A stretch of DNA of 45,860 bases from Caulobacter sp. (GTDB lineage: Bacteria > Pseudomonadota > Alphaproteobacteria > Caulobacterales > Caulobacteraceae), in assembly GCA_029866155.1 (NCBI GenBank), contig JARWZW010000036.1:1-45860 (forward strand), written 5' to 3'. The position numbers and the translations under genes were made by a program. The notes below the pieces were generated by a model, which searched no databases, had not been told where the DNA came from, and saw only the letters and a program-made list of their open reading frames with translations. Positions 18,128-26,951 of this stretch are shown here, one piece after another (the first letter of the stretch is position 1; the number at the start of each line of letters is the position of its first letter).

Positions 18128-19174
18128 TCAGCTCGGATCAGAAGGTGCGGTGATCACGCCGCGCTGGTACCAGCCCCGGCTGCGATTGACGATGGCGACG
18201 ACGGACAGCATCACCGGCACCTCGATCAGCACCCCGACAACGGTCGCCAGGGCGGCGCCGGAGGTCAGGCCGAAGAGGCTGATGGCCGCCGCCACCGCCA
18301 GTTCAAAGAAATTGCTGGCGCCGATCAGGGCCGAGGGCCCTGCCACATTGTGGGATTCGCCCATCAGGCGGTTCAGGCCATAGGCCAGGCCTGCGTTGAA
18401 ATAGACCTGGATCAGGATCGGGACCGAAAGCAGCAGGATGACCAGGGGCTGCGCGAGGATTTGCGGCCCCTGGAAGCCGAACAGCAGGATGAGAGTGGCC
18501 AGCAGCGCCAGCATCGAGGCCGGTCCCAGGCGCTTCAGGACAGACTCAAGCCGGCCAGGCCCGCGGGCCAAAAGCCAGCGCCTCAGCCCCTGGGCGATCA
18601 GGGCCGGGATCACGACATAGAGACCAACCGAAAGGGCCAGGGTTTGCCAGGGGACGGTGATGGCCGCCAGTCCCAGCAGCAGGGCGACGATGGGCCCGAA
18701 GGCGACCAGCATAATGACGTCGTTGAGCGCCACCTGGCTGAGGGTGAAATGCGGCTCGCCCTTCACCAGGCCGCTCCAGACGAAGACCATGGCTGTGCAG
18801 GGCGCCGCGGCCAGGATGATCAGCCCGGCGATGTAGCTCTGGACCTGGTCGGCCGGCAGCCAGGGCCGGAACAGCAGCCCGATGAACAGCCAGCCCAAAA
18901 ACGCCATGGAAAAGGGTTTGACCGCCCAGTTGATCAGCAGGGTGACGGAAATGCCGCGCCAATGACGCCTCACCTGGGCCAGGCTGCCCAGGTCGATCCG
19001 AAGCAACATGGGGATGATCATCAGCCACACCAGTCCGGCCACCGGCAGGTTCACCCTGGCGATCTCCAGCCCGGCGACGCCGTTGAACAGGGCTGGAAAC
19101 AGGCTGCCAAGGGCGATGCCTGCCACAATGCACAGTCCGACCCACAGGGTCAGATAACGTTCGAACAGGGACAT
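18128..19174 (-). CDS. ACR3-family arsenite efflux transporter
   Basis: 348-aa inner-membrane protein with about ten membrane segments. The conserved cysteine motif AAPCTAMVFVWSGL, GEPHFTLSQVALNDVIML, and later GASNFFELAVA are characteristic of ACR3 (often named arsB in annotations, but unrelated to ArsB proper). It expels arsenite using the proton gradient. The ATG at 19174 begins MSLFERYLTLWVG, as expected; the open frame extends into arsR but is not used. It lies 4 bp after arsR and 4 bp before arsC, so the three are cotranscribed. Confidence 0.95.
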   Translation of the reverse strand: MSLFERYLTLWVGLCIVAGIALGSLFPALFNGVAGLEIARVNLPVAGLVWLMIIPMLLRIDLGSLAQVRRHWRGISVTLLINWAVKPFSMAFLGWLFIGLLFRPWLPADQVQSYIAGLIILAAAPCTAMVFVWSGLVKGEPHFTLSQVALNDVIMLVAFGPIVALLLGLAAITVPWQTLALSVGLYVVIPALIAQGLRRWLLARGPGRLESVLKRLGPASMLALLATLILLFGFQGPQILAQPLVILLLSVPILIQVYFNAGLAYGLNRLMGESHNVAGPSALIGASNFFELAVAAAISLFGLTSGAALATVVGVLIEVPVMLSVVAIVNRSRGWYQRGVITAPSDPS

Positions 19175-19178
19175 GGGC

Positions 19179-19529
19179 TCAACAGGCTCCCGGCCGACAG
19201 GCCAGGACGCTGGCCAGCTTGACGGCGGGTTCGCAGATGGCCGGCTCACCGCCGCAGCAATCCTCCATCAGGAAGGCCAGCAGGCCGCCCATGGCGTCAT
19301 AGTCTGCGCTGTAGATAATAGACCTGCCGACCCGTCGCGAGCGGGTCAGACCAGCCTGGGTCAGGATGGCCAGGCTGGAGGACAGGGTGTTGGGAAGGGT
19401 CTGGGTGGCGCGGCTGATCTCGCCAGCCGGGAGCCCCCCTGCCCCGGCCCGCACCAGGAGCCGGAAGATTTCCAGCCGCCCCGGATGGGCCAGGGCGGAC
19501 AGGGCTGCGACGGCGCTCGTTTGTTCCAT
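19179..19529 (-). CDS. arsR: ArsR-family arsenite-responsive repressor
   Basis: 116-aa winged helix-turn-helix regulator (ALAHPGRLEIFRLL, then LPNTLSSSLAILTQAGLTRSRRVGRSIIY). It lacks the ELCVCDL arsenite site of plasmid ArsR in the DNA-binding helix. Instead it has a cysteine cluster near the C-terminus: C91, C92 and C99 (EDCCGGEPAIC), plus C111 and C116. The CC-x6-C set resembles the C-terminal triad described for Acidithiobacillus ferrooxidans ArsR. It should repress its own operon and release DNA on binding arsenite. It is first of three tightly packed ars genes, with the operator candidate at its start codon. Confidence 0.93.
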   Translation of the reverse strand: MEQTSAVAALSALAHPGRLEIFRLLVRAGAGGLPAGEISRATQTLPNTLSSSLAILTQAGLTRSRRVGRSIIYSADYDAMGGLLAFLMEDCCGGEPAICEPAVKLASVLACRPGAC

Positions 19530-19539
19530 AGTTGTGGAA
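19524..19539. promoter_or_regulatory. Candidate ArsR operator
   Basis: Inverted repeat TTCCA-N6-TGGAA overlaps the arsR start codon, followed by a further TGGAAT copy at 19543-19548. A dyad so close to the start of an ArsR-family gene is a sensible autorepression site. No experimental or comparative support was available. Confidence 0.4.
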
Positions 19540-19583
19540 TACTGGAATTGGTGAAGGCGGGAAAGGGGTTCGCCCTCCTGCCG

Positions 19584-21011
19584 TCAGACCAGATCCTTGA
19601 GCCGCCAGGTGGCCCCCTGTGGCCCATCCATCACCACAACGCCCAGCGCATCCAGTTCGCCGCGGATACGGTCGGCTGTGGGCCAGTCCTTGCCGGTCCG
19701 GGCCTGGGCTCTCTGGACCAGAAGCGCCTCGACCTGGTCCTTGAGGCCATCCGCCGCACCGCCCTGGAACCACTGGGCCGGGGCCGATTGCAGCAGGCCC
19801 AGCAGGCCCCCGGCAGTGAGCAGGTCCTGCCGGGCCCGAAGGAGGCCTTCGGTTTCCCCCTGACCAATGGCTTCGCGCAACTGATCCGACAGGCGAAAGA
19901 GGCCGCTCAGGGCCTGGGGCGTGTTGAGGTCATCCAGCAGGGCGTCAGCCACAAGGGTCACGCCTTCCCCGTCGCTGTCCGGGACGGTCCCGGCGGCGGT
20001 TGTGGCGTCACCCAGGGTGCGCGCCGCGTCCTGCAGGACGCCATAGAGCCGGTCCAGGGCCTTGCGGCTTTGCTCCAGAAGGCTTTCGGTCCAGTCCAGG
20101 GGCTGGCGATACTGGGCGCTGAGCAGGGCCCAGCGAACCACCTCGCCTGGCACGGTCTTCAACAGCTCATGCGGGATGATCACATTGCCCAGGCTCTTGG
20201 ACATCTTCTCGCCAGCCATGTCGAGGAAGCCGTTATGCATCCATATGCGGGCATAGTCCGGCAGGCCGTGGGCGCAGCGGCCCTGGGCGACTTCGTTCTC
20301 ATGGTGGGGAAACACCAGATCGATACCGCCGCCATGGATGTCGATGGGTAGGCCAAGCGTCTGTTCGATCATGGCCGAGCATTCGATATGCCAGCCAGGC
20401 CGGCCAGCGCCCCAGGGCGAGGTCCAATCCGGTTCACCCGGCTTGGACGGCTTCCAGAGGACGAAGTCGGCCGGATGCCGCTTGTATGGCGCAACCTCGA
20501 CCCGGGCGCCGGCGATCATCTCGTCCAGGGCACGGCCCGAAAGCTGCCCGTAGTCGGGAAAGCTCTGGGTGTCGAACAGGACATGGCCCTCGGCGACATA
20601 GGCGCAACCGCGGTCCAGCAGGGCCCCGATCATGGTGATGATGGCGTCCATATGGGCTGTGGCGCGAGGCTCGAGGCTTGGCCGCAGGGCGCCGATGGCG
20701 TCCATGTCGGCGTGATAGGCAGCCAGGTAGCGCTCGGTGATCACCGAGATCTCGACGCCTTCCTCGACCGCCCTGGCGTTGATCTTGTCATCCACGTCGG
20801 TGACGTTGCGGGCATAGAGGACATGAGCGTCGCCATAGAGGCGGCGCAGCAGGCGGAACAGCACATCGAACACCACCACGGGCCTAGCATTGCCGATATG
20901 GGCGAAGCCATAGACCGTAGGACCGCAGACATAGAGTGTCACGCGGTCGGGATTGGCCGGAACGAAGGGCTGCTTCTTCCGGGTCATGGTGTCGTAGAGC
21001 TTCAGGGTCAT
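19584..21011 (-). CDS. cysS: Cysteinyl-tRNA synthetase
   Basis: 475-aa class I aminoacyl-tRNA synthetase that charges tRNA-Cys. The HIGH motif is HIGN (38-41), KMSKS is at 269-273, and zinc ligands are C29, C211 and H236/E240 (FPHHENE), as expected for cysteine selection without editing. Length matches the family (about 460-480 aa). It is unrelated to the arsenic genes downstream (54 bp gap), though it is on the same strand. It is divergent from folE, with 166 bp between starts. Confidence 0.98.
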   Translation of the reverse strand: MTLKLYDTMTRKKQPFVPANPDRVTLYVCGPTVYGFAHIGNARPVVVFDVLFRLLRRLYGDAHVLYARNVTDVDDKINARAVEEGVEISVITERYLAAYHADMDAIGALRPSLEPRATAHMDAIITMIGALLDRGCAYVAEGHVLFDTQSFPDYGQLSGRALDEMIAGARVEVAPYKRHPADFVLWKPSKPGEPDWTSPWGAGRPGWHIECSAMIEQTLGLPIDIHGGGIDLVFPHHENEVAQGRCAHGLPDYARIWMHNGFLDMAGEKMSKSLGNVIIPHELLKTVPGEVVRWALLSAQYRQPLDWTESLLEQSRKALDRLYGVLQDAARTLGDATTAAGTVPDSDGEGVTLVADALLDDLNTPQALSGLFRLSDQLREAIGQGETEGLLRARQDLLTAGGLLGLLQSAPAQWFQGGAADGLKDQVEALLVQRAQARTGKDWPTADRIRGELDALGVVVMDGPQGATWRLKDLV

Positions 21012-21177
21012 GGGGTACTGACGTTGGGTAAGAGGTTGCCGGGCTGGCAGGCCGTCCCATATAGCGTTGGTCGCAGCCTGAGGCCACGCCTCAGCCGCGA
21101 CGTGATTGGGGTGGCACGCGTCATTCCGGGGTGATGGTCGCCCTGGCGCAACTCAGCCCCGGAAGGCCCTCTGAACA

Positions 21178-21813
21178 ATGGACGCCATGAGCCGCGATCG
21201 CACCCTGGTCGGCGCCGCCAGCCTTGACCTAGAACCCTATCCCCGGCCCAGCCGTGACGCGGCGATGGAAGCCGTGCGCACGCTGATCGCCTGGGCCGGC
21301 GACGATCCCCGTCGTGAAGGCGTGCTCGATACGCCCAAGCGGGTGGTGGACGCCTATGCCGAATGGTTCGAAGGCTACTCCGCCGACCCCGGCAAGGAAC
21401 TGTCCCGCATCTTCGAGGACGTCCAGGGCTATGACGATATCGTCATGCTCAAGGACATCGAGGTCGAAAGCCATTGCGAGCACCATATGGCGCCGTTCCT
21501 GGGCAAGGCCTTCGTGGCCTATATGCCCACCAACCGTGTCGTAGGGATCTCGAAGCTGGCCCGGGTGGTGGAGATCTTCTCCAAGCGCCTGCAGACCCAG
21601 GAAACCATGACCCAGCAGATCGCTGACGCCATCTGCGACAGCCTGAAGCCGGCGGGCGTGGCGATCCTGATCGATGCGGAACATCAGTGCATGACGACGC
21701 GCGGCGTTCATCACCGCCATGTCTCGACGATCACCACCCAGTTCCGCGGCGTCTTCAAGACCGACCAGAGCCTGCGCCAGCGGTTCCTGGACTTCGTCAA
21801 CGCCGGCAAATAG
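21178..21813 (+). CDS. folE: GTP cyclohydrolase I
   Basis: 211-aa enzyme for the first step of tetrahydrofolate synthesis, GTP to 7,8-dihydroneopterin triphosphate. Zinc ligands C100, H103 and C171 are visible (VESHCEHHMAPF and AEHQCMTTRGV), with the GTP-binding LQTQETMTQQIADAI region between. A second ATG 9 nt downstream (MSRDRTL) is an equally likely start. It is a decameric cytoplasmic enzyme in known members. hisI follows on the same strand after 51 bp, with a small GC hairpin in the gap. Confidence 0.97.
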   Translation: MDAMSRDRTLVGAASLDLEPYPRPSRDAAMEAVRTLIAWAGDDPRREGVLDTPKRVVDAYAEWFEGYSADPGKELSRIFEDVQGYDDIVMLKDIEVESHCEHHMAPFLGKAFVAYMPTNRVVGISKLARVVEIFSKRLQTQETMTQQIADAICDSLKPAGVAILIDAEHQCMTTRGVHHRHVSTITTQFRGVFKTDQSLRQRFLDFVNAGK

Positions 21814-21864
21814 CCCCACCGTCATCCCTCCCCTGCGCGGGGAGGGTGGCCACGGAGGTTCGCC

Positions 21865-22257
21865 TTGAGCCTTTTTCCGACTGCCCCCGACACGACCGCG
21901 CTCGAGCGGGGCGTCGTCATTGCGCCGCGGTTTGACGCCTCCGGCCTGATCGCCGCCATTGCCCAGCATGCCGATACAGGTGAGGTTTTGATGCTGGCCT
22001 GGATGAATGACGAGGCCCTGCGCCTGACGCTGGACACGGGCGAGGCGCATTATTTCAGCCGGTCCCGCAACAGCCTCTGGAAAAAGGGCGAGACCAGCGG
22101 CCAGGTACAGTCGGTGGTCGAGGTCCGCCTGGACTGCGATCAGGACGCCGTGCTGCTGAAGGTCAGGCCCCAGGGCGACGGCGGCGCCTGCCATGTCGGT
22201 TTCCGCAGCTGCTTCTTCCGGGCGGTCTCGAAGGGCGCCCTGGTCGAGCGCCCCTGA
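21865..22257 (+). CDS. hisI: Phosphoribosyl-AMP cyclohydrolase
   Basis: 130-aa enzyme of histidine biosynthesis, which opens the ring of phosphoribosyl-AMP. It is the stand-alone HisI form without the HisE domain. Metal-binding residues are seen in [10 protein letters not shown] (D90, C91, D92, D94) and in [10 protein letters not shown] (C109, C116). The start is a TTG at 21865, 6 nt after a good GGAGG, and no better ATG exists near the conserved N-terminus. It follows folE on the same strand. Both act on purine-derived ring structures, but the pathways differ. Confidence 0.96.
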   Translation: MSLFPTAPDTTALERGVVIAPRFDASGLIAAIAQHADTGEVLMLAWMNDEALRLTLDTGEAHYFSRSRNSLWKKGETSGQVQSVVEVRLDCDQDAVLLKVRPQGDGGACHVGFRSCFFRAVSKGALVERP

Positions 22258-22266
22258 GAATCCGCC

Positions 22267-23937
22267 TCAGCTGGCAAAGCCGCTGACGCCGCCCCCCGCC
22301 AGGGGTTTCACTTCAAAGGTCCTGAGTGCGCTGGCCGAATAGTCCCGGGCCAGGATGGTCGAGACGGCGATCATCTCGGCCCGAGCGACCGTTCGGGTCA
22401 GGGTCAGCTTCACGAAGCCCTTGGCGGCGGAATCCGCGTATTTGACCTCGGGGTTTCGGGCCACAAGCGCCTCGCCCAGCGGGGCCTGGGGCAGAAGATC
22501 GGAGAAGCCGGGGCTGGTGATGCCAGTGGTCCCGAACTCTGCCGCCACCAGGGCGCCGGCCCTGTCATGCAGCTCATTGGCCCAGAAGGAATGGCTGTCG
22601 CCGGCCAGGACGATGGGGCGGGACTTTGACGCCCTGAACATGTCGAAGACCCGTTCCCGGGCCGCAGGATAGCCGTCCCACTGGTCGAGGTTCAGGGGGA
22701 CATCCACCCCTGCCAAGGCGGCCGAGGCGGCAACCCGGTCGCGGACAAAGCCGGGCAAGGCGGCCAGCATGGCCTCGAAGGCCTGGTCGCCCATCTGCTT
22801 GCGCAGGTCGGGGGTATAGACCTTGCCCATCACCACCTGGTTCCCCAGAATCTGCCAGGTCTCGCCGGACTTGACCGACCGGCTCAGTTCGCCCGCCAGC
22901 CAGGCTTCCTGGCTCGAGCCCATGAGCTGCCGGGCCGGGTCATTGAGTTTGCGGAAGAAGCCCGGGAAATCCGGCTTGCCATCGACCATCAGGGCGGCCT
23001 GGAGATCCAGGGGCTCGTTCCGGGCGGTCAGTCGGGTCTCGACCATGATCAGGGACGCGAGGTCGCCGAACCGGAAGGTCCGGTTGATCGCTTCCGGAAG
23101 GGCGCCCGTCCGGCGGATCGGCATCCATTCGTAATAGGCCTGCAGCGCAGCGGCCTTGCGCGTCGCCCAGTCCCCTTCGCCCTTGTCCGGATTGTGGTTC
23201 TCGGCGCCGGACTGGAAGCTGTCATTGGTCGATTCATGGTCATCCCAGACCACGATCCAAGGCGCCCGGGCATGGGCTGCCTGCAGCTGGGGGTCTGACT
23301 TGTACTGGGCATGGCGGCGGCGATAGTCGCCCAGGCTGACGATCTCGTGTGGCGGATCGTGGGGGCGTTCCCGGGCGACCGGCGAGCTCATGCCATAGTC
23401 GTCTGCGGCGGCCCCATATTCATAGATGTAGTCGCCCAGGTGAATGACCGCGTCGATCCGGTCCAGGGCGGCGATGGCGCCATAGGCGTTGAAATAGCCG
23501 TTGGGATAGAGCGAGCAGCTGGCCACGGCCAGGACCACATCCTCAGTCCGGCCCTCGGGCAGGGTACGGGTTCGGCCGACCGGCGAGGCGACCTCGCCAA
23601 AACGGAACTGGTAGAAATACTCGGTCCCCGGCTTCAGCCCGGTTACATCGACCTTGACCGTCCAGTCCTGGTCGGCGGCGGCGCCCACTTTCAGAAACTT
23701 CGTCAGGGTCTTGCGATCGAGGCCGGCATCCGTGCCGATCCTCAGTTCGCCCTGCAGCTGGCCGGTGTCGCCGGCCGGCGGGGTCACCCGCGTCCATAGA
23801 ATGACGCGGTCCTGTAGCGGGTCGCCGCTGGCGACGCCGTGGAGAAAGGCGATGCGGGCGCCGGCATGGGCCTGGGCGGCGCCAGCGGCGGCCGCGGCTC
23901 CGGCCATGGTCAGCAGGGCTCTGCGGTCGATCTTCAT
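22267..23937 (-). CDS. phoD: Alkaline phosphatase PhoD
   Basis: 556-aa secreted phosphatase/phosphodiesterase. The ATG at 23937 follows AGGGGAGG and opens with a Tat signal (IDRRALLTMAGAA). The PhoD N-terminal domain (HGVASGDPLQDRVILWTRV) precedes the metallophosphatase core with its metal-binding blocks: HLGDYIYEYG, VWDDHESTND and AGDSHSFWANEL. Known PhoD enzymes use Ca and Fe and release phosphate from mono- and diesters in the periplasm. It lies 203 bp after the TonB-dependent receptor gene on the same strand, with a hairpin between, and the two probably serve phosphate scavenging. Confidence 0.95.
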   Translation of the reverse strand: MKIDRRALLTMAGAAAAAGAAQAHAGARIAFLHGVASGDPLQDRVILWTRVTPPAGDTGQLQGELRIGTDAGLDRKTLTKFLKVGAAADQDWTVKVDVTGLKPGTEYFYQFRFGEVASPVGRTRTLPEGRTEDVVLAVASCSLYPNGYFNAYGAIAALDRIDAVIHLGDYIYEYGAAADDYGMSSPVARERPHDPPHEIVSLGDYRRRHAQYKSDPQLQAAHARAPWIVVWDDHESTNDSFQSGAENHNPDKGEGDWATRKAAALQAYYEWMPIRRTGALPEAINRTFRFGDLASLIMVETRLTARNEPLDLQAALMVDGKPDFPGFFRKLNDPARQLMGSSQEAWLAGELSRSVKSGETWQILGNQVVMGKVYTPDLRKQMGDQAFEAMLAALPGFVRDRVAASAALAGVDVPLNLDQWDGYPAARERVFDMFRASKSRPIVLAGDSHSFWANELHDRAGALVAAEFGTTGITSPGFSDLLPQAPLGEALVARNPEVKYADSAAKGFVKLTLTRTVARAEMIAVSTILARDYSASALRTFEVKPLAGGGVSGFAS

Positions 23938-24074
23938 GATGTGCCTCCCCTTGGGTCGCGAACTTTCTGACCCGGTCGCACAACAGTCGTGTGACGCCTG
24001 GGGCGCATTCGCTTTCAAGGGCAGGATGAACACCTGATCAAAGGACCTTTCAAGACGACGGGCCCGAAACGCAA

Positions 24075-24105
24075 CATCCCCGCGCCTGGACAAGGCGCGG
24101 GGATG
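24075..24105. terminator. Strong hairpin between receptor and phoD genes
   Basis: Perfect 12-bp stem CATCCCCGCGCC / GGCGCGGGGATG with a 7-nt loop. It lies 36 nt past the receptor stop codon. No T-run follows. It may partly terminate or stabilise the receptor transcript, lowering phoD expression. The sequence is also similar to commonly repeated GC-rich palindromes. Confidence 0.5.
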
Positions 24106-24140
24106 ACTAAGGATCGGACGTCAGACCACGGGTCCGATCG

Positions 24141-26714
24141 TCAGTAGGTCCAGCTGATGGTCGCCCCGAACAGCGTCGGCGGACCGGCGATGAAGGTGGG
24201 CAGGCCCAGGCTGTCGCCGGTGTTGCCGGCGTCGATGATGTAGTCCTCGTCGAGGATGTTGTTGACGAAAACCTCGAAGGTCACCGGGGCCTGGGCCGGC
24301 TTGAACACCGCCCGCAGGTTCAGCAGGCCGTAGCTGTCCTGTCTTTCGTCCTGCAGGTTGTCCGCCACGAAGACGGAAGGCGGCTGTTGGAAGGCCGGCA
24401 GGTCGTTATTGTCGTCAAAGAAGACTTCCGACTGCCAGCTATAGCTGGGGCGAATGTCCAGGGTTCCGCCAAAAGCGTCCACCGACCAGGAGGCGCCCAG
24501 GGACAGGCTGTGGTCGGGGGAGAGGCGGAACTGGTTGCCGTCGAAGGCGCCGCCGTCAAACCGGGCGTGACTGTAGGCATAGGTGGCGAAGATATCCAGA
24601 TCAGCGGTCGCCCGCCATTCCGCCTGGCCTTCAAAGCCATAGGCCTTGGCGGCGCCGGCGTTGGAGATGACAAACAGGGTGCCCTGCTGGATCACCGTCT
24701 GGAAGTTCTGGTAGTCGTAGTAATAGACCGAGCCATCCAGGCGAAGCCTGCCATCAAGCACAGATCCCTTGGCGCCGATCTCGTAGCTGTCGACAGTTTC
24801 GGCCTCGACAGCGTCAAAGCGCGGCGCACCATAGGGAGCAGCGGGACCCGAAGCCGCCAGGATTTCCGGGCGGCGACCACGGGCATAGCTGGCATAGAGA
24901 TTGGCGTCGTCGTTCAGGGCGTATCGGCCGACCAGACGCCAGGCATAGCCCTCGTCCTCGAGTTTGGCCGTAGACAGGTCGCCATTGTTGGCCGTGGGCT
25001 GGAAGGTCAGGCCGAAATTGGGCAGCAGACTGGCCGGGATGAATTGAACGAACGGGCTCTGCAGGGCGCCGATGATGCCGTTGGCCTGGGCCAGGGCGAC
25101 AGGGTTGCCCGAGGCGGCCAGCTGGCTGGCTCCGATCAGGCCGCCCAGGACGCTGCGGCCCCCGACCGTGGCGGAGCCAAACCCGGTTTCCTTGTCGTCC
25201 CGGGTGTAGCGCAGGCCGGCGGAGACCTCAAACCGGTCCGTGACGGCAAAGGTGCCGTCGATGAACAGGTCCAGGCTTTCCAGATCGCTGGTGGTGTCGG
25301 CCACCTCCAGATGATTGGAGCGCAGATTGGCGGCGATGGCCTGACCCTGGGCCGAAGACAGCAGGATATTGCCGTTACTGGCGGCGGCCGCCAGGCCCTG
25401 GACGAGGGCGCCGGTGAAGGCGGTGTTGGAGAAAAAGGCGGCGGGGGCCGGGGTCGAGGCCGGCAGGCCCGAACCGGCCGCGCCGGCATTGAGCTGGCCG
25501 GTCAGGTCCGCCAGGCCCATCCGCTCGTCAAACTGCAGCGGAATGCTCTGGCTGCTGTCATTGGCAAACCAGGAGCCGCCGGCAAAGCCCTTGAAGCGGC
25601 CGCCATTGTCGAAATTGACCCGAAACTCCTGGCTCCACTGCTCGTCCTGGGCCGAGTTGAGGCCGGTCAGGATGGGCAGGGAGATGCCGTCCGGATCAAA
25701 GGTCTCGCGGCTGTCGAACTCGCGGTGTGCGCTGATCGAGGTGAGGGTGAAGCTGTCATTGAAGTCCCAGCTGGCGATCAGGCTGGCGCCCTTGACCGTG
25801 CGATCCACGCCCAGCGGTCCGCCGACGAAGCCGACCGGCGAGGCCAGGGCCGCGCCATCGCGCGCGCCGCGTCCGCCCAGGACCTGACCCGTCGCCGGAT
25901 TGGTGGGGGCAAAGCCGATGGACTTGAAGGCCGTGCCGCCCGGCTCGTCCTGTTGCCAATTGAGGATCAGGTCGGCACGGAAACTGTCATTGGGTTCGAA
26001 GCCGATGCCCAGGCGCAGGGCCGCCGTGTCGATGCCCTGGAAGTCTTCGCCGCCCAGGACGTTGTTGACATAGCCGTCACGTTCCCGCCAGCGGCCGGCC
26101 AGACGGACCGCCAACTGATCTCCGAACGGCAGATTCACAAAGCCCTCGGCGGTGCGCAGATTGTAGTTGCCGACCCCGGCCTTGATCTGGGCGTCGAAAC
26201 CGCCGGGATTGGCCTTGGCCTGGATCACATTGACCGCGCCGATCAGGGCGCCGCGCCCGTAAAGGGTAGACTGCGGCCCCTTGGCCACCTCGACTCGCTC
26301 GATGTCGTACAGTTCCACCAGCGACCCGGCCGCCTTGGAAATCGAAACGCCGTCCTGGAAAACAGAAACCCGGGCTTCCGAAGTCGCATCGGCGGAATCC
26401 GAGGTGATGCCCCGCATGACAAAGCCGGGGTTGTTGGGCGACTGGTCTTGGACCTCGAAGCCGGGGGTGAAGAGCGACAGATCGGCAAAACCCTGCACAC
26501 CCAGTGCTTCCAGCCGTTTGCCGCTGTAGGCGGTCAGGGCGATCGGCACATCGACGGCCTGCTGCTCGCGCTTCTGGGCCGTGACGACCAGTTCCTCGAC
26601 GACGCCGTCGACGACGGCAATCTCGTCAGCCTGCTGAGCATAGGCGCTGGTGGCCGTGATAATGGCGGAAAGGCCCGCTGCACAGAGCAACAGGCGGCGT
26701 GTGGTCGGTGTCAT
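24141..26714 (-). CDS. TonB-dependent outer membrane receptor
   Basis: 857 aa. Signal peptide about 1-26 (TATSAYA, cleaved before QQ), a TonB-box region EELVVTAQKRE (40-50), a plug domain (VDVPIALTAYSGKRLEALG ... GFVMRGI ... GPQSTLYGRGA), then a 22-strand-type barrel ending FGATISWTY with the aromatic terminal residue expected of outer membrane proteins. It imports a substrate across the outer membrane with energy from TonB-ExbBD. The ligand is not shown by sequence. Its neighbour phoD suggests a phosphorylated or phosphate-linked compound. A Pho-box-like repeat lies about 55 bp upstream of the start. Confidence 0.95.
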   Translation of the reverse strand: MTPTTRRLLLCAAGLSAIITATSAYAQQADEIAVVDGVVEELVVTAQKREQQAVDVPIALTAYSGKRLEALGVQGFADLSLFTPGFEVQDQSPNNPGFVMRGITSDSADATSEARVSVFQDGVSISKAAGSLVELYDIERVEVAKGPQSTLYGRGALIGAVNVIQAKANPGGFDAQIKAGVGNYNLRTAEGFVNLPFGDQLAVRLAGRWRERDGYVNNVLGGEDFQGIDTAALRLGIGFEPNDSFRADLILNWQQDEPGGTAFKSIGFAPTNPATGQVLGGRGARDGAALASPVGFVGGPLGVDRTVKGASLIASWDFNDSFTLTSISAHREFDSRETFDPDGISLPILTGLNSAQDEQWSQEFRVNFDNGGRFKGFAGGSWFANDSSQSIPLQFDERMGLADLTGQLNAGAAGSGLPASTPAPAAFFSNTAFTGALVQGLAAAASNGNILLSSAQGQAIAANLRSNHLEVADTTSDLESLDLFIDGTFAVTDRFEVSAGLRYTRDDKETGFGSATVGGRSVLGGLIGASQLAASGNPVALAQANGIIGALQSPFVQFIPASLLPNFGLTFQPTANNGDLSTAKLEDEGYAWRLVGRYALNDDANLYASYARGRRPEILAASGPAAPYGAPRFDAVEAETVDSYEIGAKGSVLDGRLRLDGSVYYYDYQNFQTVIQQGTLFVISNAGAAKAYGFEGQAEWRATADLDIFATYAYSHARFDGGAFDGNQFRLSPDHSLSLGASWSVDAFGGTLDIRPSYSWQSEVFFDDNNDLPAFQQPPSVFVADNLQDERQDSYGLLNLRAVFKPAQAPVTFEVFVNNILDEDYIIDAGNTGDSLGLPTFIAGPPTLFGATISWTY

Positions 26715-26766
26715 GTTCGTATCCCCTCGAACGTGATCAATGGAGCCCTGTGCCTAGGTTGGGGAC

Positions 26767-26795
26767 ATGACGGTCGCGCGACGACTTGATGAAAC
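26767..26795 (-). promoter_or_regulatory. Possible Pho box upstream of the receptor gene
   Basis: Read on the minus strand, GTTTCAT, TCGTCGC and CCGTCAT recur with an exact 11-bp period. The first and third match the PhoB half-site CTGTCAT at 5 and 6 of 7 positions; the middle copy matches at only 3. The spacing and the phoD-linked gene make this attractive, but the match is imperfect. Confidence 0.3.
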
Positions 26796-26951
26796 CCTAG
26801 CACCACAAGGCAATTTGGCCTGGACTGGCCGGTCTTGAACCAGCCCTGAGGGCGGACGCCGAGTTTCGTCGCTGCGAGATCAACTGTTGCACGGGACGGC
26901 AACCGGGCCGATGTCGGGAGATTGCCGCCCCGGCAGCCGGAGTTAACGACC

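Noticed and set aside
21814..21864. Short hairpin between folE and hisI, considered as a terminator
   Set aside because: The stem CCCTCCCC/GGGGAGGG is short, has no T-tract, and lies just before the hisI ribosome site.
24387..26789. 800-codon open frame on the plus strand opposite the TonB-dependent receptor gene
   Set aside because: Antisense shadow of a clear receptor with signal peptide, plug and barrel. Low-complexity Gly/Ala/Arg content and no family motifs.
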